Shown here: in pieces, positions 1-10,460 of the stretch
Position numbering within the stretch: position 1 is the first letter of the stretch
How the letters are laid out: every line of letters starts with the position of its first letter
Source: Fragilaria crotonensis
Taxonomy: Eukaryota; Bacillariophyta; Fragilariophyceae; Fragilariales; Fragilariaceae
Length of the DNA: 64,000 bases
NCBI GenBank assembly: GCA_022925895.1
Contig: JAKSYS010000083.1
Location: 1-64,000 of the forward strand
Reading direction: 5' to 3'
Made by a program: the position numbers and the translations under genes
The notes under the pieces: model-generated
Database searches by the model: none
Told to the model about the DNA's origin: nothing
The model's input: the letters and a program-made list of their open reading frames with translations, nothing else

Positions 1-443
1 AAGTACAATGTACGTGCACCGGGTACTACTACTGGTACCAGTTTTGTTTCCGAGTATCCGAGTGCACACTTCTTCACGGTGTGCGGTAGTGGAACGATTG
101 CAATTGTGTGCAAGTACTGAAGTACCAGGTGTATCAGAGACTACAGTACAGTCCCAGTTTCTCGACACAACCTCTCGAGGTTTTGTCGCGCAGAGCTCTC
201 CCTCCGTCGCCCCTCTGCACTTGCCAACATCAGTCCCTCCCTCCGCGCAACTGCTGTCATCGAGCTAATCTCTAGTTGAGCCATCCTACTCTTCGCAGTG
301 GTGGTGCCGAGCAGACAGCAGGCAGCGTTACCGTCTCTGTTTCCTCTTTGATTATCTTCGGCTATACGATACTCTCAATACCAAGAACGCTAGTACTTTG
401 CTGTTGTACCAGTATCCAACTATTCCGGTAGCAACTTGTGGCG
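1..443. other. 5' intergenic stretch, GTAC-rich
   Basis: No convincing gene is seen. The first 150 bases are dense in the tetramer GTAC (for example GGTACTACTACTGGTACC near 30). The rest is pyrimidine-rich and probably holds the promoter and 5' UTR of the ARM-like gene starting at 444. Short ORFs here show no family resemblance. Confidence 0.5.
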
Positions 444-1784
444 ATGGACGATGCAGTGTGGTCAATGGGAGTACAAGTAGCATCGTCAGATGCTGCATCC
501 CGCAAGCGACCGAGGTCAACATCGCCGGCGGTGGTGGCACCTCCGTCGAGGCGGACAGCCGCACCCGCAGCCAGCGGAGGACATCCAGCTACCCAAGAAT
601 TGGTTCAGCATCTGCAAGATCCCGATCAGGTTAATCAGGCTCTTAACACTTTGATGCAAATGACTGCGAACCATGAGATCAATTTCACGCTGGACAATGA
701 CGAAGCGCTGCTTCAAGCATTAGTTGACTTGATTCAATATGAGAAAGGAGAGGATAATCACATTGATTCCTTAGATGATCTGATTCCTGTGAATGCCTGG
801 AAACTCATCACAAAGCGACCGACATTTCCCCTCTCGACGCTTCCGAGATTGCACGCTGTGCTGGTCATCTTCCGGAACATCTCTTTTGTGGCGGCAAACC
901 TGCGCCCAATGACGCACGAACTCTCCGTGATGGCACTTTTGATTGACTGCCTCTATCTCGATACCTCCGACCTACTGGTCTACGCGGTCTTCACCCTCGT
1001 CAATTTGGCGCCCGTGTTGGATGTGACTGGTCATAGATTGCTTGCCGACAAGCTCTTCCTCGACACGGCGAGGGAGCTCCACACCATGGGATGGGGCGGT
1101 CTTCAGGTGGCCAAGCAGTTGGATGACACGCACCAGGTCAGCGTTGATAAGGAAGTTCTATGGGAACGCACCCATCAATACGTCAAACAGGTTTGGCACA
1201 TGTTCGCAGCGCTCCATCACGTGTTGGTCTCGCCGCGAACTCCTAGACCTGTCTTGATGATGGCCATGGAATGGATGCGAGAACTCCTCGAACACCACAC
1301 TCCTTCCGCGGACCTTCCCAGCATGCACGACATTTTTCGCGATATGCCCCAAGACATGATGCAAAAATTGGTGGACTGTCTCTGGATTCCACGTTTGGGA
1401 CCGGATTCCTTGGATTATGTCAACCCCATTTGCAATTTGGTCAGTCGTGTGTCAACTCTCAAGCTCTTTATGGGGTACGATGCCACTGTAGACACGGAAT
1501 TGCGAGACCGCGCGCTTGAGGTTCTGCAGCCGCTCCTGGCCGTCGGCCTGTCCCTCCCGGCCACGCCAAGACTATACAATGCCCTCGTCCCGTGCCTCAC
1601 TACCAAGGTTGGCCGCAACGATGCGCAAGCGTTGGCAAATGGTATTTTCAAGGCGTTGGGGAAGATCAAAGAACACAGGGATGGACTCCATTATGTGCAA
1701 GGGCGGTTGTTGGTGATGGCGAGCAAGGATGCAAGAATCGCCCAAATGGCACTTAATCACTTGTTCACGGAAGAATTGAATTGA
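444..1784 (+). CDS. ARM-like protein resembling the BAF250/ARID1 C-terminal domain
   Basis: This 446-residue protein is encoded in one exon. I chose ATG 444; an in-frame GTG lies two codons earlier. Residues 1-55 are a low-complexity Ser/Pro/Ala/Arg segment with a basic KRPRS patch that could be a nuclear signal. The rest is continuous amphipathic helix in an ARM/HEAT style. The segment around VIFRNISFVAANLRPM resembles the 'ILRNLSFVPGN' core of the SWI/SNF BAF250_C domain, and ALNTLMQMTANHEINFTLD resembles the repeat before it. If that is right, the product would be a chromatin-remodelling subunit in the nucleus. No ARID DNA-binding domain is visible, so this may be a shorter relative. It converges on the kinase-phosphatase gene with 36 bases between stop codons. 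The assignment is by motif memory only. Confidence 0.55.
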   Translation: MDDAVWSMGVQVASSDAASRKRPRSTSPAVVAPPSRRTAAPAASGGHPATQELVQHLQDPDQVNQALNTLMQMTANHEINFTLDNDEALLQALVDLIQYEKGEDNHIDSLDDLIPVNAWKLITKRPTFPLSTLPRLHAVLVIFRNISFVAANLRPMTHELSVMALLIDCLYLDTSDLLVYAVFTLVNLAPVLDVTGHRLLADKLFLDTARELHTMGWGGLQVAKQLDDTHQVSVDKEVLWERTHQYVKQVWHMFAALHHVLVSPRTPRPVLMMAMEWMRELLEHHTPSADLPSMHDIFRDMPQDMMQKLVDCLWIPRLGPDSLDYVNPICNLVSRVSTLKLFMGYDATVDTELRDRALEVLQPLLAVGLSLPATPRLYNALVPCLTTKVGRNDAQALANGIFKALGKIKEHRDGLHYVQGRLLVMASKDARIAQMALNHLFTEELN

Positions 1785-1820
1785 GGACTGACGCAATTGG
1801 TTATTTAGTTTACAACGACC

Positions 1821-4800
1821 TTACTTGGGTGTTCTACCGGTAGCCCGATTCTGGTCCTTGTTACTATTCAAATCCGTGGAGTGGCTGCCGACAATCGTTC
1901 CGGACACCGAAACTCCGATGTTGTCCGTACTCCCTCGCACGTATGCCTCTTGCGTCAACCGCTCGGCCGCTTCCTGAAACGCTCCACCTTCTTCCCACCG
2001 GTTTCCTTCTGATAAACTATAAGCCTCTAGTACTTCACTCACCATGTCAACGACTTCTTGATTGCTCATGACATCCCATAGACCGTCTGAAGCGAGAACC
2101 ACGAAGCATCGTTCCAATCCGCAGCTGTCGTTCAACTCTTCCCGGGTCATAGCAACCACAGACGGTACACGGGACAAGTATTTGGACAGATTCGAGTCTC
2201 CAATCGACCTGGTAATCACGAGCTGTCCATTGACACGGTCCACTCCATTCGGAGACTTGGTCACAGTTCCACCTCGTCCAATCACCAACTCCCTTTCAAT
2301 CGGGTTTGAGGCAACGTGGTTATCAGTGAGCTGCACAAATGACAACTTCCCACGCTCGTCCTTGGAGGACATGATGGCCCGGGAATCTCCCACACTGGCG
2401 ATCAATACCACGTGGTCATTTAGGTATATAATGGTTGCCGTGGTTCCGCTTTGATCCATGACACCGACCGGTGCAAAGGAAACGGCTTCAAGGAAGTTGC
2501 GATGGATTTCTTCGAATATCCCAGTCATCTTCTTGGCTGCGTCTGCCTTCCAGGTCGACACGTACTTGGATTCGGCTGATACATTGGCGAAGCGACTCTG
2601 TAAAATGCCATAAATCACGGACGCGACATATTTGGCAGCGAGATTCCCCGTGTGGCCGTCAAAGACGCCAAAGAAATGATGGTCGGGATGCAACTGAACG
2701 GCGTGAAAGTCTTCGATTGTCCTTCGCCTTCCTTGGATATCGCAGTACCCTGAGAAGGGGTGCTCCGGCAGAAGTACGTGCGCATTGAGACATGATGGGA
2801 GCTGGCTTCGGTCATACGTACAGAACTTCGCATGCTTTCTGGAGTTGGCATGAGCATGACAGGATTTCCAGTCAGTGAAGTTTCGGCCACATTTCGGACA
2901 AGTAAATACCTCGACCATGTCACTGCCTTGTATATCCATCCGTGGGTCTAGCATCAGTGATTCGAGCGCATTTTGAGCTGTCGGGATCAGTGAATGTTCT
3001 TTCAGATCCAGTATTGTGAAGAATGGATGCAGCAAAGCTTCGGATGGGGTGTATCTCTCCAACGGATCCCAAGCCAAAAGCTTCCAGATAAGGTGCAACA
3101 GAGGATCCGCCGAAGAATCAAATCCGATTCCAAGAGGATCGCGGGCTCGCAACGCTTGATGAAAGTCCTTGATAGTACAGGATTCTCTCACCATCGAGGC
3201 TCTGTGAAGGGGGTCGCCATCTCGCATTGGCCATTTACTGGAATCGCCTTCGCTGGACGCTTCTGGGGCAAAGATGCAAAACTGACTTAACGCTGCGAGG
3301 TACAATGCCCTTTGGATGTCTTCTTGGCTAGCCCCATGCTTAGCCATGCGGTTGGTAAGGAGGACTGTCGTTCGCTGGTCAACAGAAAAGACATTGGGTG
3401 TACCGAGAAGCAGTTCCAGCGCCAAAACGCCGATGCTCCAAGAATCATAACTTTCTGGCTTGTCCGAATTAAACGGAATCCAAGAATTGCCAATGAGCGC
3501 CTCGGGTGGAGAGTACTCTTGCGTTTGTTCGTCCATACTAGGTCCCTTGGCGTATAGGTTTTGATCAGAGAAACGATCCCACGCACTCGAGAAATCGCCT
3601 ATTACACACTCAATCTTGGCGACGTCTGCATCGAAAAGGTCCAAATCCAATATGTCAACGAAATCAACATCAGTCTTGCACATGACGTTCGATGGCTTGA
3701 TATCTCGATGCACAATACCCATACCTGCCAATCGAGCGGCCGACTCCAAGATTTGACGTAGCACTTCTCTCATGAGGGCTCGACCTGCTCTGGGGTCCAC
3801 ATGTTTGTGAGGTTGGCGCCGTTCCCTCGGATTCGGTGAGCCAACGGCTGCAACGGACGTCTCATGCCCCGCGTTCTCGTTCTCAGACGGGACTGTTCGA
3901 TTGGTGGCTGCCATGCGTAGCTTTCTCCAAAAAGGGGAATGCTGGAATAGCACGAAGCCACCTGCGGAAGAAACTGGCTCATAGATGTAGGAACGCAGGG
4001 AAGATCCTGCATCTTCGAAAACAATCCACAACTCGAGGGTACGTTGCCCTGGAACTTGACGGAAGAAGTGATCCACGTATGTGGTAAAGAGTGAGCTCGC
4101 CCGACTGACTTGTCCTAGAATATTTCCAAAGTATATTTCCCGGAGACCAGCTTCTAATAGATCCATACCATGTTCTACCTTGAGCCGTTTCAAAATGAGC
4201 GGCCTTTTCGGATCACAAACCCGGGGTTTGTCCCCTGGAGCACAACGGCGACGGCCCCTCCACACATCACCATGGCTACCACCTGCAAAGCCCCGATCTC
4301 CCATGGCTTCGTAGAGTGTGGAAGACGACGATGCCGGTCGTTGTCGTGATCCCATAAAGACAAACCACCACTTCCACCATGTGGATGGAATCACATTCAA
4401 TGCCAAGGGACCTGGGGCTTTGACTTCAATACTGGCGATCGTCGAAGATGTTTCAGTATTCGACGATTCCTCTAATTCTTTGGGTAGTATATCGTATCCC
4501 CAAATCAGCGCTGGGGTATACGCATAGTCTGACGCATGTTTGGGAGTCATTCCCAGTTGTGGAACCAAAGGTCAAGTAATTCATAATTGGTGGTCCCCAA
4601 CATGTCATCATCATCGTCTGAAGGATCATACGGGGTCGTTTCACAGCGATCCACAGGATGCACTTGGATCGTCATGCCGCGGTAGGGTTCGCGGTTGCCA
4701 ACTTGTACGGTTGGATCATCGCTTCTAATCTCCAAGCTCCATTCTTGAGGCACATCGTGTCCCATCCGACGGCAGTGGCGTTTCCAATCATGACGAGTCA

Positions 4801-5011
4801 AAGGAGGAGGGCGATTGTGCTTCCGTGACAACTGATGTAACATCTTTACAATGTTACGGCGATGTTGACGTATTATGCTTTCTTTCAGAGGAGTGATGTT
4901 GGCTGGGCTGTCATCGGCGTCATTTTCTGAAGTTGTCCTGGATGATGCAACTGTTAATGTTGTAGGGAATATGCAAAACAGAAGAAACACTACTCGCTTT
5001 CTGAAACTCAT
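1821..5011 (-). CDS. Secretory-leader Ser/Thr kinase - C2H2 zinc finger - PP2C phosphatase fusion (one frameshift)
   Basis: Two minus-strand ORFs, 5011-4547 and 4550-1821, overlap by an ATGA. Restoring one missing base near 4550-4570 gives a single 1063-residue protein. The N-terminus MSFRKRVVFLLFCIFPTTLT is a good signal peptide or anchor. About 140 polar residues follow, ending in a run of Asp. The kinase has a Gly-rich loop (GGSHGDVWRG), the lysine strand LILKRLK, the catalytic loop HRDIKPSNV and a metal motif DFS in place of DFG. A finger with CPKCGRNF...CHAHANSRKH follows. A complete PP2C domain comes last: RRRTIEDFHAV, FFGVFDGHTG, SVGDSRAIM, ITRSIGDSNL, LASDGLWDVM, GSTDNIGVSV. Opposed phosphorylation activities in one chain are known in plants and algae, but the leader and the finger are unusual. 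A hydrophobic WWKWWFVFMG stretch before the kinase might be a weak membrane segment. An undetected intron instead of a frameshift remains possible. Confidence 0.82.
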
Positions 5012-5544
5012 TCTTGTGGAAATGGATGACGACGGCGGTGATGCTTCAAGATGAAATCAGCATGGTGGATGTAAATGGAAGACTAATGCAGACGCCAGTA
5101 TAGATTTGTTGATGTTGTGTCGTGAGTTGTGTGGGACGAACGGCGCACGGCACGAGGACGAGTTGCGTTTTGAAGTCTGTTGCTGTGTTGCTGTGCCTGT
5201 GCTCTTGGGAACAGTACAACAGTACAATACCCAGTACTCGCCAGATACAGTACTGCACCTGGTACACTGTACCGAGTAGACCTATGCTCCGCCTATCCTC
5301 ATTCCGACAGTGGTGGTAGTAGGAGGATGTAGCCGGTAGTAGTACAATATAGGCATATAGGATTACAGGCTACTGAGTACTAGTGTACTACTACTGGAGT
5401 ACCGTTCATGGTAGGAGTGTGGTACTGTACTACCCGGTAGTGCTTGCGCACGGCGTTTCCAGACCATTTATTCCCCATCACAGTCGTCGTCTCAAAATCA
5501 CCTTGGAGATTAACAATAGGAGCGACCGCACTATAACGTAAACA
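5012..5544. promoter_or_regulatory. Divergent intergenic region, strongly GTAC-rich
   Basis: This 533-base spacer separates the divergent kinase-phosphatase and adenylate kinase 6 genes, so it should contain both promoters. From about 5210 to 5440 it is packed with GTAC cores (CAGTACTG, GGTACACTGTACC, GAGTACTAGTGTACT). No TATA box or coding sequence was recognised. Confidence 0.4.
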
Positions 5545-6385
5545 ATGAGTGATTCGGACCAAGAGCAAGTTGAGATTGACGGTACAAGTCCAGCCACCCG
5601 AAGGAGACCTTTCATTCTCCTCACAGGGACTCCTGGGGTAGGCAAGACTGCCACGGCGTCGTTACTCATGGTACGTTCATGAATGTAACGTTAAACCCTT
5701 GTCGTCTGTCTCCACTCTAGAGCAGTTTTGACAAAGAGGCTGTGAGGCAGGATGATCCAGTGGTTGATTGTCGCGTGCACTCTCGGAAAAACATTGGACA
5801 TGGTCTCCTTCTCATGCCATTGATTTCTTTTTCAACACAAACCCTCTTCTATACTGCGCTTATCATCGTTTTGATCGTCTTCACTGGTCCCTCGACAACG
5901 CTCTACCTACTGTATAGGAAAAAACTGGTTTCGAGCACATTTGTGTCGGAGACGTGGTACGGGAACACAAATTTTACGACGGTCGTGACGACGAATTAGA
6001 TTCGTACTATCTTGATGAGGACAAACTGCTGGATCACCTAGAGGTAGTATTCAAAGAACACGAGGACACGGGCATCATTTGCGATTATCACGCCTGCGAA
6101 TTGTTCCCGGAACGGTGGTTCGATCTGGTGCTGGTATTGCGTACCAGTACGAGTGTGCTGTTTGATCGAATGACGAAACGAGGATATTCGGACTTGAAAC
6201 GAGACCAAAATATGGAGTGTGAAATCATGCAAGTCGTGCTGGAGGAAGCCAAGGAAAATTATGCGTCAGAGATTGTGCACGAAGTTACCTCAGATACCAT
6301 TGAAGATATGAATGCTAACGTTGAAAGAGTGCAAGCGTGGATTCAACAATGGATTTTGGATCAAGAAAAGGGGCACAAAACGTGA
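5545..6385 (+). CDS. AK6: Adenylate kinase isoenzyme 6 / Fap7-type NTPase, two exons
   Basis: Exon 1 is 5545-5670 and exon 2 is 5918-6385, with a 247-base GT-AG intron (gtacgt...tatag). Joining them in phase 0 gives about 197 residues. The P-loop GTPGVGKT falls in exon 1. The junction reads SLLM-EKTGFEHICVGDVV, as expected for the NMP-binding region. Family hallmarks follow: DELDSYYLDEDKLL, DYHACELFPERWFDLV, VLRTSTSVLFDRM, KRGYSDLK, ECEIMQVVLEEAKENY and TIEDMNANV. AK6/Fap7 is a nuclear and cytosolic NTPase needed for late 18S rRNA processing through Rps14, and it has weak adenylate kinase activity. The N-terminal 20 residues are a short acidic extension. The intron is the longest I found in this window. 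Confidence 0.92.
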
Positions 6386-6559
6386 AATAACAACTGAACT
6401 GGCATCGTTTTTTAAAGTATCAGATCCAACTTTCAATGATAGAATAGCAGCACTCCAACGTCGCCGATTATCCTGAGTGTTGTCCACAGCAGAATTTTCC
6501 TTGTTGTTCCACCAGAAACCTCCTCCCTAGTCGTCATTCTTCCTTGTTTACGTCTCAAG

Positions 6560-6709
6560 TTAGCTTTGTTTCTCCTTCGATTGCGCAATCTCCTTTCGCA
6601 CCAAAACGAACCAAAGGCCAAACACAACCACGTGGAAAGCAAGAGCCACGCCCAATACTATTTGTATTTGGAAAGGCAAACCATCGATGGCAGATAGAAA
6701 ATTCACCAT
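6560..6709 (-). CDS. Possible 49-residue single-pass membrane protein
   Basis: A short ORF starts at ATG 6709 in an A-rich context and stops at TAA 6560. It predicts an 18-residue N-terminus, one long hydrophobic helix (IVLGVALAFHVVVFGLWFVL) and a basic, polar tail (VRKEIAQSKEKQS). This layout is typical of small integral membrane proteins. No family was recognised, and a chance ORF is not excluded. It lies between AK6 and the inverted-repeat element starting at 6915. Confidence 0.35.
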   Translation of the reverse strand: MVNFLSAIDGLPFQIQIVLGVALAFHVVVFGLWFVLVRKEIAQSKEKQS

Positions 6710-6914
6710 TTGATTTTTATCTGCGATATGTGTGTGAGACGTATTGGCTTATGGCAGCAATATTTGTGTCAGGCGTCAAGCAAGCAGTGAATGATAACGA
6801 CGAAATAAAGATTGTACTGAGTGTGTTTACACAAAGTGAAAGCCTTCGTTGGTGTGGGTTTTGTTGTCGTGTGTCGAAATTAGAAATCGGTATGCTGTTC
6901 GCAAGTCGCAAGCT

Positions 6915-6932
6915 CTAGTGTCTAAACGCCCG
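6915..6932 (+). repeat. Left terminal inverted repeat
   Basis: CTAGTGTCTAAACGCCCG, perfectly complementary to 8368-8385. It is followed by a run of Gs and then TTTCTTTAATTAA. Confidence 0.75.
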
Positions 6933-8367
6933 GGGGGGTTTCTTTAATTAACGACAAAGTTGTCTTTTTTTAAAGATGGGCATTTTCGTACGTTTTGCAA
7001 GACGGTCAGTGTACACATTGTACCATGAACAACACAAAATTTAACATCGACAATGGCCGACCACCGGCATCAATATCATCACACATCTAGTGCTAGATTC
7101 ATCAATGATCAATTATAACCTATTCATTATTAACTGTAGAAGCTTTGTAGGTGGGTCAGAATTTGTAACTTTTGTTTTCTGGTGCAGAATCCGAATTGTC
7201 GTGGGAACTCAAAAGCATGTTCATACCGGGAGCACTTGAGCTAACCAAAGTCCATTTATCTCCTGTTCTATCACTGAGTCCATGAAGAAGCAGAGCTTCA
7301 GGCTTCTCTCATTGTTGGTCATGGGTAGTTGTGTAACAACAGCTGCAGTTTTCTTCGTCTCCTGGCTGTCCTGTCGATGCCGCTAGTATGAGTACTTCTG
7401 ATGCCAGCACTATTGTCTCACTTCATCTTGGTTTGGCGGCAATGAATGTTGTGTTGTTGTGGCTGTGGTGGCTCATTTGTAGCAGAATTCCGCGACGCGG
7501 AAACACTGTTGGATCATAACGCGAGAAAGGAATGCTCCTCGCTTCGAGTTCATCGTGCCCTGCTGCTGCAAAGCATTCAACATCATCCCTGACAGTCACC
7601 ATATGTATTCTTTTTTTGTTTACCACATTTGCAACAGAGTTATGGTTGGTGACGATTAATGTCATCGGGTTGAACTTTGGACTGGATCACAACAAACTCG
7701 GTACCACTTTCGAATCGGCATTTTTGCTTCCAGCAATGCGGTATCTGGGAGCTCAGAGGACAAGTCAAACATCACCTTTTCTTCCAATAATACAACAATA
7801 CAAGGTATCGGGTCATCTGGTTGGATTTGCATGGTCAATACAAGCGCTATACGCAACAAACGAAGTGAGAAATGGGGTGTGAATGAAACAGTGCCGGATG
7901 ACAAAAAAACTCGACTGAAATTTGTTCTCACAACTCAACAAATAACAAAAATTAGAGATTCTCGCCAGCTACATACCTTTTGTTTAAAGCACGTTCAAGA
8001 CAATTGCACTGATGCGTTATGGCTCAATCAAAATCAAAGATGATGAAGTCGATGCATGAATTGAGGCCTCATACGACAAGATTTTGTGTGGCCTGCGTAG
8101 GTCATGTACTATACATCCGGGGAAACCGTGTTATTTTTGCACCTAAAAAACCCGTGAAAAATTGGATCCAGTTTTACGTTCATGAACATAGGTCAGGAAC
8201 TATCGCTTACTAAGACATCCCCATTTGGCCCATGAGGTTTAACTCAATGGAGAACACGTTTACCGTGTTAATTTTGATGTACAAGGTGAAATGAGGAAGT
8301 TGAGTAAGGACCGAAATTGATCTTTAATTAAAGATTTTGCCAGTGGGCCATCTTTAATTAAATACAA

Positions 8368-8385
8368 CGGGCGTTTAGACACTAG
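8368..8385 (-). repeat. Right terminal inverted repeat
   Basis: Reverse complement of 6915-6932. The CTTTAATTAA subterminal motif occurs twice within the adjacent 55 bases. Confidence 0.75.
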
Positions 8386-9351
8386 TAGTGGTGGACAGTT
8401 GTGGGTTAGTTGTTGTTGTGCCGTTTTGGAATTGTTGTTTTTTATTCGCAACTCGCAGCTGGTGTAGGCTGCTCGTATACTAGAGTACTGGAGTACTTGT
8501 ATGGAGTATATCAGTATATCGTATCAATACGACTACCGGCTACCGGTAGAGCACACTGCTTGATGAGGGAATCTGTCAGCCGGTCATAGGCGACTCTTCA
8601 ACTCCATCTGCCAGCTGCTTTCTTTGGTTTTCGTTCCTATTCCTGTCAACGTAGATCAATCCTTGCAATAAACAAGTACAGAATTATCCATTGGCCAAAC
8701 TTTGAACGTACGCATATGTAGTACGTAGTGCTACAGGAGGGTACCGTTCTGTACTTCGTGCGAGATGTCACAGCGAAATCACAAAACGATATTTGCAACG
8801 ATTCAATTCCATCACTACGTTTCGGTGAAATGCCAGAATTTCCTCGTTTAAACGTTGATACGTGCTGATCCTCAGAAGACATAAATACGTTGAATGGAAC
8901 TTCCGAACGGAGGTACTACTATGTCATACTCGAAGTACCCTGGGTGCTATACAACGCAGGACTCTGGACTGCCAAGTTCCACGTAGTTGTACGTGGCACT
9001 TGAACTTTGAACTAAATACGCAGAATGTCCGCTTACGTCATTCATGGTTCCACCTATGACAGATTCGGACACCTGAGTACGCCTGAGTTTGTTTCAAATC
9101 GAACCAATCGGAACGCTTCAACCAATTGAAAACTCGGGAGTACCATAAAAAGACCGCATCGTGAATAATGGTGACACATAAACACACATCGCAGACGGAC
9201 TTCTTGCGAGTTCCGAACCTTTGGGAGGTGCCGGTACGATAGGACAAAGCAGAAGGAGGCCATGATAAAGTATGTTACAGAATTATCATCACCTGAAATA
9301 GCAGTATACTGGAGTAATCAACAAGCATGAAGGTCGTGCCCTCCTCCACGA
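8386..9351. other. Intergenic stretch without recognised gene
   Basis: It lies between the inverted-repeat element and the 3' end of the heat-shock-factor gene. It contains GTAC clusters near 8480-8510 and 8730-8760. ORFs on both strands are short and resemble nothing known to me. Confidence 0.5.
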
Positions 9352-10460
9352 CTACCTTGTGTCAAATCCGTTCCGTGCAGCCTGTAACGCTGCTGATATT
9401 ACGTTTGCATTCAGTGTTGGATTCAGAAACGAGGTGGGGTACATGGAAGTGTGTGTCAGCGCGGAAACTTCTGGCGCCGCAGCGGGGTTTGCTTGAATCA
9501 ATGCTCGCATGGCTGCTTGTACCACAGACCGAGTGTCGGCGAGCGCCAAAGGTCGACCACCATAAGTGTAGGCTGCTGGACGAGATGCTTGAATCAACGG
9601 TCGTCGCGCCTTCCCGTCTGGAATAGGATCTTTAGCAAAGAGAGAGGGGTCCACAGGTCTCTTCTTAAGGGGCTTCGACCGTGGGAACTCTATCACTGGC
9701 TGTGACTTCTTACGTTTGGCACATTTCATTACCTTGAGTTTGTCACAAGTATAGTCCTTAAAGAAGCTCTATCAAAGCAGAATATGTTAGATGGTAGTTT
9801 GAAACCTTATCAGAGGTCCCTTGATCAAGAACTTACCTTATTGAACCACGCACCCTCGTCAGGTCCACTGGCCACCCGCACAAAGTTCCAACGAGTGAGT
9901 TTTCGTGTGAACGACGTGTGTACTTTGTCGCCTTGCCGAGGTATCTGGGAAGAACGTTCTGGACAAACAGCGTCCGATCCATTACCAGAAAGGCCTTGCC
10001 ATGGGGGGGAGCCATGCGATCGCATCCTGATTCTCTGGATCCGAAAGAATTTCCTTCAGCTGCAAATTAAAAACAACCAACAGGTCAGAGAAGAACAGTG
10101 TCACACGAGGCAATCGACCTACTAGATTTGATCGCAAGCGTCCATCGCGTCGTGAACAAGCCAAAATGAATCACGTACCGTCTCAGGAAATGTTTTCGCG
10201 GTAACGCTACCGGTGCAATGGTCGTCGTCATGATCCGACATTGGTCGACAGTTGAGTCGTTCGTGGGAGTCGCCAGACGGAACCTGCGCTGTCACTTGGA
10301 CCGCCTTGGCGTTCGGCAACGGCTGCTGGCTCATCATCACGTGCGGCTGGAGAAGGAGAGGGGCTTTGTGTCTAGGAGTATTGTTAACAATGCTGTGTTC
10401 AGAGTACAGGATGGCGAGGTGAGGCGTAGAACTGTTCATTGATTTTGCGTGTTGTCGCAT
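9352..10460 (-). CDS. Heat shock transcription factor family protein, three exons (two frameshifts)
   Basis: The gene is spread over reading frames and becomes clear only when spliced: exon 1 10460-10179, exon 2 10059-9837, exon 3 9768-9352, with introns of 119 and 68 bases (gtacgt...tgcag, gtaagt...atag). The HSF DNA-binding domain spans the junctions: TFPET-LKEILSDPENQDAIAWLP, HGKAFLVMDRTLFVQNVLPR, YLGKATKYT, SFTRKLTRWNFVRVASGP and then WFNK-SFFKDYTCDKLKVM. Two indels break exon 2: a C7 run near 10008, where one base is missing, and a doubled AC at about 9918. Correcting both gives about 306 residues. The N-terminal 90 residues are polar, with His and Gln. The tail after the domain is basic, then Ala-rich. 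Diatoms have a large lineage-specific HSF family. No coiled-coil trimerisation region is obvious. Confidence 0.85.

Larger units (their letters stand above)
6915..8385. mobile_element. Non-autonomous DNA element with 18-base perfect terminal inverted repeats
   Basis: The left end at 6915-6932 and the right end at 8368-8385 are exact reverse complements (CTAGTGTCTAAACGCCCG). Just inside both ends are copies of CTTTAATTAA or TTTAATTAA, with two at the right end. Because CTAG is self-complementary, it could be the target duplication or part of the repeat. Nothing inside the 1.47 kb resembles a transposase, and short ORFs there look random. This fits a MITE-like or internally deleted element mobilised in trans. 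Confidence 0.65.

Noticed and set aside
438-443. GTG or TTG starts extending several ORFs (438, 4568, 10478, 42188, 45391, 48009, 51277, 58915)
   Set aside because: Nuclear genes of this kind start at ATG. In each case a good ATG follows and the extra residues look like untranslated sequence.
4547-4550. ATGA overlap of two minus-strand ORFs as a translationally coupled pair
   Set aside because: Bacterial-style coupling is not expected in a nuclear gene with introns. One missing base joins the frames, as at many other sites here.
5671-5917. Extra exon inside the AK6 intron
   Set aside because: An AG-bounded piece near 5720 is open, but direct joining of the flanking exons restores the conserved EKTG...VGD region without gap, so no extra exon is needed.
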